Numbered from the stretch's first letter, positions 8,622-18,247 are shown. The stretch is 64,000 nucleotides of DNA from Pseudorhodoplanes sp. (GCA_019187085.1 JABARS010000034.1:1-64000); one strand, 5' to 3'. Numbers and translations: made by a program. The notes: generated by a model from the sequence alone, not told the origin.

Positions 8622-10010
8622 TCAGATCGGCACGCGCACGGTCGCGCGCAATCCACCCATTGGGCTGTCGCCCAGAATGATGTCGCCGCCGTGCGAGCGT
8701 GCGATGTCGCGTGCGATGGCCAGCCCGAGCCCGGTGCCGCCGGTATTCTGATTGCGCGCATTGTCGAGCCGCAGGAACGGCTTGAACACCTCCTCGCGCA
8801 TGATGGCGGGAATCCCCGGCCCGTCGTCGTCGACCGTGATCGTCAGCCAGCGGTGGTCGCGCTGTCCCCGGATTGCGATCGAGGGCGCATGGCGGGCGGC
8901 ATTCGACACCAGATTGGCGAGGCAGCGTTTGAAGGCGGCCGGCTTGACGGTAACGATCGGCTGACCCTGGAATTCCACGCTCGCGCGATGGCCGGTACGC
9001 TCGGCATCGGTTTTCAGATCCTGCAGGAACGCGGCCATGTCGGTCGGCGCCGACTGCTCTCCCATGTCGCCGCGTGCGAACGCCAGATACGCCTCCAACA
9101 TCCGCGCCATTTCGTCGACGTCCTTGCGCATGGCGTCGATTTCCGGACCTTCGCCGAGCAGAGCCAGTTCGAGCTTGAAGCGGGTGAGAATGGTGCGCAG
9201 GTCGTGCGACACGCCGGCAAGCATCGCCGTGCGCTGTTCGATGGCGCGCTCGATGCGCGATTTCATTTCGAGGAAGGCGACTGCCGCGCGGCGCACTTCG
9301 CGGGCGCCGCGCGGCCGGTAGTTCGGCAGGTCGCGGCCCTTGCCGAAGGCCTCGGCGGCGTCGGCGAGCCGCAGGATCGGCCGGATCTGGTTGCGCAGGA
9401 AGAGGATGGCGACGGTGAGCAGGACGAGCGACGTGCCGACCATCCAGACCAGGAAAATTCCCGAATTGGAGGCATAGGCCGCGTTGCGCGGGGCAAAGAC
9501 GCGCATCACGCGATTGTCGAGCTTGATGCGGATTTCCACGAGCGCCGAGCGGCCGACGGTGTCGATCCAGAACGGGCGCCGGATCTGCTTGCGCAGCTCC
9601 ACCGACAGGGCCTGGTCCAGCAGCGAGAAGAACGGCTTGGGGCCGGGCGGCGGCAGCTCGGTCTCGGGCAGGAAATCGACGACGAGACCGAGCTTTTCCT
9701 GCGCGATGCGGCGCAACTGCCGCTGCTCGTTGTCCTGCGGGTAGTTGTTATAGACCTCGATCAGGGCGGCGATGTCCGCGACCACGCCGGACGAGAGTTT
9801 CTGCGTCACCGAGTTCCAGTGCCGCTCCATGAAAACGAAGGCGATCACCGATTGCAGGATGACCATCGGCGCGATGATGATGAGCAGCGCGCGCGCATAA
9901 AGTCCGGAGGGCATAATGCGCTTGATGAAGCGGCCGAGCCGACCCCAGGTATGGGCGATGCGATGCGTCGCTCCCCACAGCGTCCTGAGATCGGACTCGA
10001 TGCTGGTCAC
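8622..10010 (-). CDS. EnvZ-like sensor histidine kinase
   Basis: 462-residue inner-membrane kinase: transmembrane helix about 40-61, periplasmic domain 62-183, second helix 184-206, HAMP about 207-258, dimerisation/phosphoacceptor domain with H269 (GVSHDLRTILTRF) and an HATPase domain with N-box NLVSNAARHA, DDDGPGIP and GGTGLGLAIARD. The usual Pro after HDLRT is Ile, which I associate with rhizobial EnvZ-like kinases. GTG start overlaps the stop of the response regulator gene (GTGA), giving translational coupling. Signal sensed is unknown. Confidence 0.93.
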   Translation of the reverse strand: MTSIESDLRTLWGATHRIAHTWGRLGRFIKRIMPSGLYARALLIIIAPMVILQSVIAFVFMERHWNSVTQKLSSGVVADIAALIEVYNNYPQDNEQRQLRRIAQEKLGLVVDFLPETELPPPGPKPFFSLLDQALSVELRKQIRRPFWIDTVGRSALVEIRIKLDNRVMRVFAPRNAAYASNSGIFLVWMVGTSLVLLTVAILFLRNQIRPILRLADAAEAFGKGRDLPNYRPRGAREVRRAAVAFLEMKSRIERAIEQRTAMLAGVSHDLRTILTRFKLELALLGEGPEIDAMRKDVDEMARMLEAYLAFARGDMGEQSAPTDMAAFLQDLKTDAERTGHRASVEFQGQPIVTVKPAAFKRCLANLVSNAARHAPSIAIRGQRDHRWLTITVDDDGPGIPAIMREEVFKPFLRLDNARNQNTGGTGLGLAIARDIARSHGGDIILGDSPMGGLRATVRVPI

Positions 10011-10735
10011 GGCGTCACCACGAGGCGATAGCCGACGCCGCGGACGGTCTGCACGAAGAGGGGGTTGGCCGGGTCGCGCTCGATCTTCCGGCGCAGCCGG
10101 TTGACCTGCACGTCGACGGCGCGCTCGTTGGCGGCCGGATCGTTGCCGGCGAGCGACAGCCGCGGCACGGTTTCGCCCGGCTGCGTGGCGAGGACGCGCA
10201 GCATTTCGCGTTCGCGGTCGGTGAGGCGGATGATCTCGTCGCCCTTGCGCAGTTCGCCGCGCCCGATGTGGAAGAAGAAATCGCCGAAACGGACGGACTC
10301 GACGGGGGCGGGCGCCGCCGGTTGCGCGCGCTTGAGGATGTTGGCGATGCGCAGCGACAGCTCGCGCGGCTCGAATGGCTTGGCGACATAATCGTCGGCG
10401 CCGATCTCCAGCCCCTCGATGCGCATTTCGGTCTCGTGGCGCGCGGTGAGGATCAGGATCGGGACCGACGAGGATTGCCGCAGCGACTTCGCCAGATCGA
10501 AGCCGGATTCGCCCGGCATCATGACGTCGAGGATCAGGAGATCGAAATGCAGCCCGTTGAGCTTGGCGCGCGCCTCGGCGGAATTGTCGGCCGTCGTGAC
10601 GCGATAGCCTTCGCTGGCGAGGAAGCGCGACAGCAGGTCGCGAATGCGGCGGTCGTCGTCGACGATGAGAAGATGGGGCGCATCGTCGGCCGGAATCGGG
10701 GTCGGAATGTGCGCCGCGATGCTCGCTGCCGGCAT
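10007..10735 (-). CDS. OmpR/PhoB-type response regulator
   Basis: 242 residues: receiver domain about 20-135 with acidic pocket DDD (26-28), phosphoacceptor D70 in LILDVMMPGESGFD and K119 in VAKPFEP, then a winged-helix DNA-binding domain about 150-240 (REREMLRVLATQPGE, DVQVNRLRRKIE, VRGVGYRL). It forms a cognate pair with the overlapping kinase gene, and begins eight bases after the marR stop. Targets cannot be read here; OmpR-type regulators often control envelope genes. Confidence 0.95.
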   Translation of the reverse strand: MPAASIAAHIPTPIPADDAPHLLIVDDDRRIRDLLSRFLASEGYRVTTADNSAEARAKLNGLHFDLLILDVMMPGESGFDLAKSLRQSSSVPILILTARHETEMRIEGLEIGADDYVAKPFEPRELSLRIANILKRAQPAAPAPVESVRFGDFFFHIGRGELRKGDEIIRLTDREREMLRVLATQPGETVPRLSLAGNDPAANERAVDVQVNRLRRKIERDPANPLFVQTVRGVGYRLVVTP

Positions 10736-10743
10736 CGTTTACC

Positions 10744-11289
10744 TCAGGGTGTCGTCTTGCGCTTTGGGTCGGGGCGCGCGGTCAGCTTCATCGCCTGATT
10801 GCGGTTCTCGACGTTGATCATCGCGATCAGGAACTGGCGGGCGTTCTCGTGCGTCCCAGGGCCGAGCTCGGCAAGCGCGCGTGTGATGCGTTCGGTCTGC
10901 AGGTTGGCCAGCCGCATGGCCAGGGCTTCGCCCTTGCCGGTGGCATAAAGAAGGCGCTGGCGGCGGTCGTTGGCGCCTTCCTTCTGCACGATATAGCCCT
11001 GGTCGATGAGCTGCTTGAGGACGCGCCCAAGCGACTGCTTGGTGATCTTGAGGATGTCGAGCAGGTCCGCGACCTTCATCCCGGGATTGCGGTTGACGAA
11101 ATGCAGCACGCGATGGTGCGCGCGGCCGAAATTGAGCTTGGTCAGCACATCGTCGGGGTCGCCGACGAAGTCGCGATAGGCGAAAAACAGAAGCTCGATG
11201 AGGTCCCAGGTCGGCTCCGGCCGGACGCCGGGCTCGCGCTCGGAAGCGGCCTGCCGGGGATGGATCGGCGAGATATTTAGGTCAGTCAT
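10744..11289 (-). CDS. MarR family transcriptional regulator
   Basis: 181 residues with a MarR winged helix at about 50-130: helix-turn-helix MKVADLLDILKITKQSLGRVLKQLIDQGYI and wing EGANDRRQRLLYATGKG. It is the first gene of a three-gene operon with the OmpR-type regulator and the EnvZ-like kinase (8-base gap, then 4-base overlap). It is divergent from the branched-chain aminotransferase gene, and an 11-base imperfect palindrome (GTCATATTGAC, 11285-11295) covers its start codon, a plausible site for autorepression. Ligand unknown. Confidence 0.9.
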   Translation of the reverse strand: MTDLNISPIHPRQAASEREPGVRPEPTWDLIELLFFAYRDFVGDPDDVLTKLNFGRAHHRVLHFVNRNPGMKVADLLDILKITKQSLGRVLKQLIDQGYIVQKEGANDRRQRLLYATGKGEALAMRLANLQTERITRALAELGPGTHENARQFLIAMINVENRNQAMKLTARPDPKRKTTP

Positions 11290-11319
11290 ATTGACATATT
11301 CTGGATTTTTTGTTACCTA
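11285..11319. promoter_or_regulatory. Candidate operator/promoter between marR and ilvE
   Basis: GTCATATTGAC at 11285-11295 has GTCA/TGAC arms around TAT and overlaps the marR start codon. TTGACA at 11291-11296 matches a sigma-70 -35 box reading towards ilvE, but the hexamer 17 bases later (TACCTA) is a poor -10. AT-rich compared with its surroundings. Tentative; no experimental support is visible. Confidence 0.3.
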
Positions 11320-11486
11320 AAGCCTTAGCCTCACGAAAGGATCGTGCCCGAAAGCGGGATTCGGCTTGCGGCACGGCACTTTACGGATCAAGGCACCTTA
11401 TCGGGACTTGGCCCGCCTTGCAAAAGCGGGCCGGCCCCACGAAAAACAGGCCGGCGCAGGGGATGCCAGCCAGCGGAGGAAACGTT

Positions 11487-12377
11487 ATGGCTCAATCCTA
11501 CGACAGACTCGAAGGTGTCATCTGGTACGATGGAAAGCTCGTGCCATGGAAGGACGCCAACCTCCACGTTTTCTCGCACGGCCTGCATTACGCGAGCTGC
11601 GTGTTCGAAGGCGAACGCGCCTATGGCGGCGAAATCTTCAAATGCACCGAGCATTCGGAGCGCCTGAAGAAATCGGGCCAGATGCTCGATTTCGAGATTC
11701 CTTATTCGGTCGCCGAAATCGACGCCGCCAAGCGCCTTGTCGTCGAGAAGAACGGCAAGAAGAACGCCTATATCCGGCCGGTCGCCTGGCGCGGCTCGGA
11801 AATGATGGGCGTGTCGGCGCAGAGCAACACCATTCATCTCGCCATCGGCACCTGGGAGTGGCCGAGCTATTTCGATCCGGCCGAACGGCTCAAGGGAATC
11901 CGGCTCGATCTCGCCGATTACCGGCGCCCCGATCCCAAGACCGCGCCCTGTCTCGCTAAGGCGTCCGGCCTGTACATGATCTGCACGATCTCCAAGCACA
12001 AGGCCGAGCGCAAGGGTTATGCCGACGCGATGATGCTCGACTGGCAGGGCCGCGTCGCCGAATGCACCGGCGCGAACATCTTCTTCGTGCAGGACGGAAA
12101 GATCCACACGCCGGTCGCCGACTGCTTCCTGGACGGCATCACCCGGCGCACCGCGATCGACCTCGCCCGCAAGCGCGGCATCGAGGTGATCGAGCGGCGG
12201 ATCATGCCCGACGATCTGACCGGATTCTCCGAATGCTTCATCACCGGCACCGCGGCCGAGGTGACGCCGGTGTCGGAGATCGCGCAATGGCGCTTCACGC
12301 CGGGCAATATCTGCAAGCAGTTGATGGAAGACTACACCGCCGCGGTCACGCCGAAGGCCGGTCAGGCTGCGGCCTGA
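11487..12377 (+). CDS. ilvE: Branched-chain amino acid aminotransferase
   Basis: PLP-dependent class IV transaminase catalysing the last step of valine, leucine and isoleucine synthesis. 296 residues with the fold-IV pattern: HGLHYASCVFEGERAY near residues 31-46, PLP lysine K158 in PCLAKASGLYM and the phosphate-binding SECFITGTAAEVTPV. Start ATG 11487 follows GGAGGA (11475-11480); the frame runs open from 11310 but that part is unlike the family. Its last 32 bases overlap, tail to tail, the 3' end of the lipase gene. Confidence 0.93.
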   Translation: MAQSYDRLEGVIWYDGKLVPWKDANLHVFSHGLHYASCVFEGERAYGGEIFKCTEHSERLKKSGQMLDFEIPYSVAEIDAAKRLVVEKNGKKNAYIRPVAWRGSEMMGVSAQSNTIHLAIGTWEWPSYFDPAERLKGIRLDLADYRRPDPKTAPCLAKASGLYMICTISKHKAERKGYADAMMLDWQGRVAECTGANIFFVQDGKIHTPVADCFLDGITRRTAIDLARKRGIEVIERRIMPDDLTGFSECFITGTAAEVTPVSEIAQWRFTPGNICKQLMEDYTAAVTPKAGQAAA

Positions 12378-13314
12378 GCGCAGGCGGTCCCTCGCACGCG
12401 CGCCGGTATCGCTCCGGCAGGTGGTCGACGATCGTCGGCGGCAGCACGAACGTCTGATACCAGCCGAGCAGTCCGCGGCGCGAGGACGGCAGGCGCTCGC
12501 CTGCGAGTATGTCGCGCGCGCGTTGACGGTAACCGCGTGCGAGCGTGGGGATGAATTGCGGCTCGTCGCACGGACCGCCGTGCCGCTGCTCCACCCGACT
12601 GAAGCATTGGCCGCGCGCGCACCATACGAGGTGTCCGACATGCCGGAAGCCCAGGCGCGAGGGCGGCATGGCAGCGATCATGTCGAGCCCGTGCACCAAG
12701 CGGAAGGTCTGCTCCTCGAGGCCATGCGCGCGGTAGGCAAGCGCAAATTCGGGGCCGGCCACGCGCGGGCTGCCGAAGGCATAGACTGCTGTCGGCATGA
12801 TCTTCAGCTCGCGCACGGCGCGGTCGGCAGCGACGATGGCGAGCGCGCCGCCGAGGCTGTGGCCCGTCAGGATGATGGCGTCACCGTCCTGTGCCGCCGT
12901 CCGCAGCGCGTCCGCGAGGTCGCGCCAGACCGCCGCCACCGCCATTTCGAATCCGCGATGCACGAGCCGCGGGCGCGGACCGAGATTGAAATTGGTCACC
13001 CAGTTCGGCAGGGCGACCGGATCGGTCCCCGCAAATGCGATCACGGTTGCGCCGCGGCCGCGCGCGACGATGCCGCGGGTGCTGGCAAGCGAGAGCGGGC
13101 CGCGGCCGTCATTGGCCAGGATGGCGGCCGGCGTCATCGACCATCGCGCGAGGACGGGAGCGATCTTTCCGCGTGCGTGACGCGCCTCATAGGCGAGCTG
13201 CGAAACCCACATCATCGCGCGCGCGGTGCCGAGGCTGAATCCGGCCGTCGGCGCGAAGGCGTCAAAGGCGTCGGCAACGTAGGCGTTTTCGGGAATTTCG
13301 ACGAGAAAGCTCAC
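12346..13314 (-). CDS. Class 3 (Rml-type) lipase family protein
   Basis: 322-residue alpha/beta hydrolase of the class 3 lipase family. The nucleophile elbow is ILTGHSLGGALA with S153, the oxyanion region VIAFAGTDP lies at 91-99, and GSPRVAGPEFA and RLVHGLDMIAAMP provide the usual following blocks with the acid residue. No obvious signal peptide, so the protein may be cytoplasmic or leave by another route. Substrate unknown. The gene converges on ilvE and the two coding ends overlap by 32 bases; the downstream Arg/Pro-rich tail of this protein falls in the overlap. Confidence 0.88.
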   Translation of the reverse strand: MSFLVEIPENAYVADAFDAFAPTAGFSLGTARAMMWVSQLAYEARHARGKIAPVLARWSMTPAAILANDGRGPLSLASTRGIVARGRGATVIAFAGTDPVALPNWVTNFNLGPRPRLVHRGFEMAVAAVWRDLADALRTAAQDGDAIILTGHSLGGALAIVAADRAVRELKIMPTAVYAFGSPRVAGPEFALAYRAHGLEEQTFRLVHGLDMIAAMPPSRLGFRHVGHLVWCARGQCFSRVEQRHGGPCDEPQFIPTLARGYRQRARDILAGERLPSSRRGLLGWYQTFVLPPTIVDHLPERYRRACEGPPALRPQPDRPSA

Positions 13315-13351
13315 GCTTGCATCCGGTCACGACATTGGCGGCGTGCGCCAT

Positions 13352-14302
13352 TCAATAGCGGATCGCGACCAGCCGGTCGGTCCCGCTTTCCGCGCCCCAG
13401 ACCTCGCCGGCGCGGCCGAGCATCTGGCGCACGGACGCGTCCTTGCGGGTGCTGGGGAAGCGTTCGAACTTTCCGGTCGCCGGATCGAACCGCACGATGG
13501 CGTTGGATGCAAAGTCGGTCAGCCAGACCGTATCTTTGTCGTCGACATAGACCGAATAGCAGCCGAACCGCGCCTCGTTGATCTGCCACGTCTGCCAGGT
13601 CTTGGTCGTCGGGTCGTAGCGGCCGACCTCGCCGGAATGCCACAGGCTGACCCAGAGCATGCCCTTGGAGTCAGACCAGATGCGGCGCGGGCCGACGCCG
13701 GGACGCGGCGGATCGATCACGCTGGCTTCGCCGCTGACCGGATCGATTTCGGCGAGGTGATCGCCGGCAAGCGAGACGTACCAGACGTCGCCTTTCGGCG
13801 TCGTCGCAATGCCGTAAGGGCCGCGGCCCTTCGGCGCTTTCCATGCGTCGGTCTTGCCGGTTGCGGGATCGACCCGGCCATAGACGCCGTTCTGGCCGGT
13901 GAACCAGTAGATGCCCTTCTTGTCGAAAGTGCCGGTATTGAGGTTGGCGTCGGGGAATTCTTTCGGAAGCGGAAAAACCTGCACGGCCCTGGTCGCCGGA
14001 TCGACGCGCACATTGGCGTTCAGGCCGCTGTCGGTGACCCATGCCGCGCCGTCCGGTCCCACGATCACGCCGTGCGGGCGCGAGCCTTTGCCGAGCGGAA
14101 TGATCTCGACCTTTCCGGTCGCAGGATCGAGGCGGCCGAGATGGCCGGCGCCCTGACCCGTGTACCAGACCGTGCCGTCGGGGGCCGGCGCGACGTCGTG
14201 CGGCCGTGCGCCGGCCGGCACCGGGTAATACTTGATCTCGGCGGCGCCGGCCGTCACGCCCGCGAGCAGCATTAGTGCGGTCGACAATGCACAGATCCGC
14301 AT
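13352..14302 (-). CDS. Exported Vgb-like (virginiamycin B lyase family) beta-propeller
   Basis: 316 residues with a clear Sec signal peptide (hydrophobic residues 4-20, cleavage near GAAEI). The mature part is a run of about seven propeller repeats of the type GRVDPATGK..., with blades marked by WYTGQGAGHLGRLDP, WVTDSGLNANVRVDP, YGRVDPATGKTD and VWLTDFASNAIVRFDP. Virginiamycin B lyase shares this fold, but most chromosomal relatives have no shown activity, so antibiotic resistance should not be assumed. Lies 58 bases downstream of moaE on the same strand. Confidence 0.88.
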   Translation of the reverse strand: MRICALSTALMLLAGVTAGAAEIKYYPVPAGARPHDVAPAPDGTVWYTGQGAGHLGRLDPATGKVEIIPLGKGSRPHGVIVGPDGAAWVTDSGLNANVRVDPATRAVQVFPLPKEFPDANLNTGTFDKKGIYWFTGQNGVYGRVDPATGKTDAWKAPKGRGPYGIATTPKGDVWYVSLAGDHLAEIDPVSGEASVIDPPRPGVGPRRIWSDSKGMLWVSLWHSGEVGRYDPTTKTWQTWQINEARFGCYSVYVDDKDTVWLTDFASNAIVRFDPATGKFERFPSTRKDASVRQMLGRAGEVWGAESGTDRLVAIRY

Positions 14303-14360
14303 TCGCCTTCTCCATGCCTCCCGCCCGCGGCGGAGACGTTACACCGCGTCCGCGCGGCCC

Positions 14361-14825
14361 TCAGGTGGCCGCGGTCCAGCGCCGGGCGGCATCATCGTCG
14401 GTTTCCTTGGCGTCCACCCAGGATGTCGCGCCACCATGCTCCTCGCGCTTCCAGAACGGCGCGCGCGTCTTGAGATAATCCATCAGGAACTCGGCGGCGG
14501 CGAAGGCGGCGTCGCGGTGCGCCGAAGCCGTCACCACCAGCACGATATTGTCGCCGGGAACCATGCGGCCGTAGCGATGGATGACCGTGACGCCCTGCAG
14601 CGGCCAGCGCTTCTGCGCTTCCTCGACATGGCGGGCGATCTCCTCCTCCGCCATGCCCGGATAATGTTCGAGCGTCATCGCGGTGACGCTGTGGCCGGCT
14701 TCGTGATCGCGGCAGATTCCGGAAAAGGTCACGATCGCGCCGATGTCGGTGCGCGCGCCGACGAGCCGGGCGATTTCCGGGCCGGCGTCGAAATCTTCGC
14801 GCTGAAGACGAATGGTTACAGTCAT
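14361..14825 (-). CDS. moaE: Molybdopterin synthase catalytic subunit
   Basis: Transfers sulfur from MoaD thiocarboxylate to precursor Z (cPMP) to build molybdopterin. 154 residues with IVTFSGICRDHEAG near residues 32-45, the HRYGRMVPGDNIVLVVTASAHR core and the active-site KTRAPFWKREE. It follows moaD in the uvrC - pgsA - moaD - moaE order with a 40-base gap. No molybdoenzyme gene is present in the window. Confidence 0.95.
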   Translation of the reverse strand: MTVTIRLQREDFDAGPEIARLVGARTDIGAIVTFSGICRDHEAGHSVTAMTLEHYPGMAEEEIARHVEEAQKRWPLQGVTVIHRYGRMVPGDNIVLVVTASAHRDAAFAAAEFLMDYLKTRAPFWKREEHGGATSWVDAKETDDDAARRWTAAT

Positions 14826-14865
14826 GGCTACAATGTAGCGCGCCCGCCGTTGCGGCGGGAGAGGG

Positions 14866-15117
14866 TCAACCGCCGGTCATCGGCGGAAAGAACGCAATCT
14901 CCCGCGCGTTCGCGATCGGGGTTTCCGGTTTCACATGGGCGCGATCGATGGCGGCGCGGATGACCTTGCGGTTCTCGAACGCGTAGGCGTATTCCTCGCC
15001 GCGGCCCGCCAGCCAGTCCATCAGCTCGCCGACGGTGCGGATCTCCGCCGGCAAAGCGATGTCCTCGTCGGCCTTGCCGACGCGTTCGCGCACCCAGGCG
15101 AAATACAGAAGCTTCAC
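14866..15117 (-). CDS. moaD: Molybdopterin synthase sulfur carrier subunit
   Basis: 83-residue ubiquitin-fold sulfur carrier beginning VKLLYFAWVRERVG (GTG start at 15117) and ending in the essential Gly-Gly (FFPPMTGG), which is adenylated and thiocarboxylated. The same frame is open for 77 codons upstream inside pgsA, but that part is antisense-like and Arg-rich; the GTG two bases after the pgsA stop fits both family length and coupling. Partner of MoaE next door. Confidence 0.93.
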   Translation of the reverse strand: MKLLYFAWVRERVGKADEDIALPAEIRTVGELMDWLAGRGEEYAYAFENRKVIRAAIDRAHVKPETPIANAREIAFFPPMTGG

Positions 15118-15119
15118 GA

Positions 15120-15773
15120 TCAGTCCTCGATCAGGTGTCGCACGCCGGCCCGGAAATAGTCCCAGCCGGTATACAGCGTCAAGATCGCGGAAATCCACAG
15201 CAGCACGAGGCCGATGCTGTTGGCGATCGGAACCAGCTCGTCGCCGCTTTGCCAGCGCCAGTCGAGCAGCCAGTACGGCAGCACCGTGTCGCCGGCCGCC
15301 CCGCACAGCAGGAAACCGATGGCGACGAGTTGCAGGCTCGTCTTCCATTTCGCCAACTGTGTCACCGGCACGCTCACCCGCAATTCGGCGAGGTATTCAC
15401 GCAGTCCCGAGACCAGGATTTCGCGGCACAGGATGATGATCGCGGCGAACAGCGACCAGCCCTTGATGGTCTCGTCGGCCGCCAGCATGAGCAGGCAGGC
15501 CGACACCAGGAGCTTGTCGGCGATCGGGTCGAGCATGCGCCCGAGCCTGGATTGCTGGTCCCAGGTCCGGGCCAGATAGCCATCAAAGAAATCGGTCACG
15601 CCGGCGGCGATGAAAATGGCGAGCGCCACCCAGCGCAGCCACAGCCCGCCCTGCAGGATGGCCTGCCAATACATGCACGCGACAACCAGCGGAACCGCGA
15701 CGATGCGCGTGTAGGTAAGAAGGTTCGGGAGCGAGAGCGTGCGCGAAGCAGGCGCAGGCGTTGCGGCTTTCAT
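15120..15773 (-). CDS. pgsA: CDP-diacylglycerol--glycerol-3-phosphate 3-phosphatidyltransferase
   Basis: Commits CDP-diacylglycerol to phosphatidylglycerol synthesis at the inner membrane. 217 residues with about five membrane helices and the CDP-alcohol phosphotransferase signature D-x2-D-G-x2-A-R-x8-G-x3-D-x3-D in TDFFDGYLART through GRMLDPIADK. Start is debatable: ATG 15773 matches the usual SLPNLLTYTRI N-terminus, but the frame extends to ATG 15878, which overlaps the uvrC stop as ATGA. The extra 35 residues are Arg-rich and unlike the family, so 15773 is preferred. Phosphatidylglycerol is also the donor for Lgt. Confidence 0.93.
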   Translation of the reverse strand: MKAATPAPASRTLSLPNLLTYTRIVAVPLVVACMYWQAILQGGLWLRWVALAIFIAAGVTDFFDGYLARTWDQQSRLGRMLDPIADKLLVSACLLMLAADETIKGWSLFAAIIILCREILVSGLREYLAELRVSVPVTQLAKWKTSLQLVAIGFLLCGAAGDTVLPYWLLDWRWQSGDELVPIANSIGLVLLWISAILTLYTGWDYFRAGVRHLIED

Positions 15774-15874
15774 GCCCGGAGGGAACACCCGGCTCCGTCC
15801 GCCGTCAACCGTTCTTCGCGCCCGCTCCCCCCGTTCTCCGGTGCATTTTGACACACGGCGTAGTTTCACGCGTG

Positions 15875-17863
15875 TCATGCCGCATTATCATGAAAATAGT
15901 CGTAGATGCGGCGCGCGGTATCGGCGCTGATACCCGGCACCTTGGTGAGGTCGGCCAGCGACGCCCGCTCGATCGCTTTCAGGGTTCCGAAATGCATCAG
16001 GAGCGCGCGTTTGCGGGTGGGGCCGATACCGGGGATTTCCTGCAGGCCCGATTCCCGCAGGCCGCGTGCCCGCCGCTGTCGGTGCGAACCGATGGCGAAA
16101 CGGTGCGCCTCGTCGCGCAGGCGCTCGATGAAATAGAGGACCGGGTCGCGTGGCGGCAGCCGAAACGGCGCGCGGCCGGCAATGTGGAAGGTCTCGCGGC
16201 TGGCGTCGCGGTCGGTTCCCTTGGCGACCGCGACGACCGGCAGGCCTTCAATCCCGAGCGCGGCGAGCGTCGCCTGCGCGGCGCCGAGCTGGCCCGCGCC
16301 GCCGTCGATGAGAACGAGGTCCGGCCAGGCCGGCACGGTATCCGCCTCATCCTGTCCGGGCGTTTCGCCGGCGCGGGGGGCTTCCGCGATCAGGCGCTTG
16401 AAGCGGCGGTTGAGAACCTCGGCCATCATCGCATAGTCGTCGCCGGGGGTTAGGCCCTCGGACCTGATATTGAACTTGCGATATTGCGACTTCCGGAAGC
16501 CTTCCCGGTCGGCGACGATCATCGCGCCGACCGCATTGGATCCTTGAATGTGGCTGTTGTCGTAAACCTCGATACGGCGGGGCGGCTGCGCGAGCCCGAA
16601 CGTTTCGGCGAGCGCTGCGAGGAGCTTCTGCTGTGAGGAGGTCTCGGCGATCTTGCGCCCGAGCGCTTCGCGCGCATTGGCGAGCGCGTGCTCGACGACG
16701 TCCCTTTTCTCGCCGCGCTTGGGCACGCTCACCTCGATTGCGTGTCCGCTCTTGGTGCTCAGCGCCTGCGCCAGCAGGTCGCGCTCGGCAATGTCCTGCG
16801 AAATCAGGATGCTGCGCGGACAGGGCTTGTCGTCATAGAACTGCGCGAGGAATGAGGACAGCACCTCGGCCGCCGAAAGTGCCTTGTCGGCTTTGGGAAA
16901 GTATGCGCGGTTGCCCCAGTTCTGTCCGGTGCGGAAGAAGAAGACCTGCACGCAATTGTAGCCGCCCGCCTGATGGATGGCGAAGACGTCGGCTTCCTCG
17001 ATGCCGCGCGGATTGATGCCCTGCTGCGACTGGATCGCCGACAGCGCGGACAGGCGGTCGCGATAGACGGCGGCGCGCTCGAAATCGAGCGCCGCCGAGG
17101 CCTTCTCCATTTCGCGCACCAGCTCCTCGCGGATCGTTCCGCTCTTGCCGGAGAGGAAAGCCTTCGCCTCGCGCACGAGTTCGGCATAATCGGCCGGCGC
17201 GATCTCTCCGGTGCAGGGCGCCGAGCAGCGCTTGATCTGGAAGAGCAGGCAGGGACGGGTGCGGCTTTCATAGACCGCATCCGAGCAGGAGCGGATGAGG
17301 AACGCGCGCTGCAAGGCCGTGATGGTGCGGTTGACGGCCCATACCGACGCGAATGGTCCGAAATATTCGCCGGGCCGCGTGCGCGCGCCGCGATGCTTGA
17401 GGATCTGCGGGGCAGGATGGTCGTCCGTGATCAGGATGTAGGGAAACGACTTGTCGTCGCGCAAAAGGACGTTGAAGCGCGGCCGTAGGCGCTTGATCAG
17501 GTTGGCTTCGAGCAGCAGCGCTTCGGTTTCGGTGCGGGTCGTGACGAATTCGATATGGGCGGTCGCCGCGATCATGCGCGCGATGCGCTGGTCGTAGCCG
17601 CCGGCGCGCGTATAGGCGGCGATGCGCTTGCGGATATTCTTGGCTTTGCCGACATAGAGGACGTCGCCGCCCCTGTCGGACATGCGGTAGACGCCCGGCG
17701 TCGTGGGCGCGAGCCTGGCATAGCGCTCGATCGCGGCGCGCCCGGCCGCAAGCGTTGCGGGCGCGGCGTCCACTTCAGCCGGCTCCGATTCGGGGAGGCT
17801 CGTTTCCTCCTCCTCGTCCGGCAGCTCGATATCGGGCTCGATGTCTGACTTTCGTCCGTTCAT
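15875..17863 (-). CDS. uvrC: Excinuclease ABC subunit C
   Basis: Makes the 3' and 5' incisions of nucleotide excision repair together with UvrB. 662 residues: acidic N-terminal extension about 1-45 that is not part of the core, GIY-YIG nuclease about 50-130 ([23 protein letters not shown]), Cys cluster [13 protein letters not shown], a UVR motif near residue 260, the RNase H-like domain with [19 protein letters not shown] and [11 protein letters not shown], and tandem HhH at the end ([28 protein letters not shown]). First gene of the uvrC - pgsA - moaD - moaE cluster; its partner uvrB is at 28343. Confidence 0.97.
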   Translation of the reverse strand: MNGRKSDIEPDIELPDEEEETSLPESEPAEVDAAPATLAAGRAAIERYARLAPTTPGVYRMSDRGGDVLYVGKAKNIRKRIAAYTRAGGYDQRIARMIAATAHIEFVTTRTETEALLLEANLIKRLRPRFNVLLRDDKSFPYILITDDHPAPQILKHRGARTRPGEYFGPFASVWAVNRTITALQRAFLIRSCSDAVYESRTRPCLLFQIKRCSAPCTGEIAPADYAELVREAKAFLSGKSGTIREELVREMEKASAALDFERAAVYRDRLSALSAIQSQQGINPRGIEEADVFAIHQAGGYNCVQVFFFRTGQNWGNRAYFPKADKALSAAEVLSSFLAQFYDDKPCPRSILISQDIAERDLLAQALSTKSGHAIEVSVPKRGEKRDVVEHALANAREALGRKIAETSSQQKLLAALAETFGLAQPPRRIEVYDNSHIQGSNAVGAMIVADREGFRKSQYRKFNIRSEGLTPGDDYAMMAEVLNRRFKRLIAEAPRAGETPGQDEADTVPAWPDLVLIDGGAGQLGAAQATLAALGIEGLPVVAVAKGTDRDASRETFHIAGRAPFRLPPRDPVLYFIERLRDEAHRFAIGSHRQRRARGLRESGLQEIPGIGPTRKRALLMHFGTLKAIERASLADLTKVPGISADTARRIYDYFHDNAA

Positions 17864-18247
17864 GCGATCGGCGGCAGGCGGGTGCGTTGTCGGTGTGTCC
17901 TATATTGGTGCGGCTGCATCCATGTGCTTTGGCGCACCGTCGACGTGAAGCGCCGCAAAAGCGCGCGGTGCAAGTTCCCCTCGCTTATGTTTGCCGCAAT
18001 GTCGCCCGCAAATCGTCAAAGGCGTTGCGCGCGGATGCGGGAAGGTAACGTTCACTTAGGCATAACAGGCCGTGATCGTCACCAATTCATAAACGTTTAA
18101 CTTAAAAAGCTCGATAAATCTTCCTCATGAAATGGTCGGGATCCGGCCATTTCTCCGACGCGTGGGCACCGTTTTCCGCGGCGAGAAGCGGGACCGGGAG
18201 CGAACGGCCGGGACCGGGTGCCGCAGGCGCCCCGTGAGGAGGATGGA
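17864..18247. other. Gene-free divergent region between uvrC and the porin gene
   Basis: 384 bases with no convincing gene. The part at about 18050-18125 is AT-rich against its surroundings and includes AAACGTTT (18091-18098) and TTAACTTAA, so promoters for the porin, and further left for uvrC, probably lie here. I cannot place a certain -35/-10 pair. Confidence 0.5.

Noticed and set aside
13352..14302. Streptogramin resistance gene (virginiamycin B lyase)
   Set aside because: The fold matches, but exported chromosomal relatives are common and resistance cannot be claimed from similarity.
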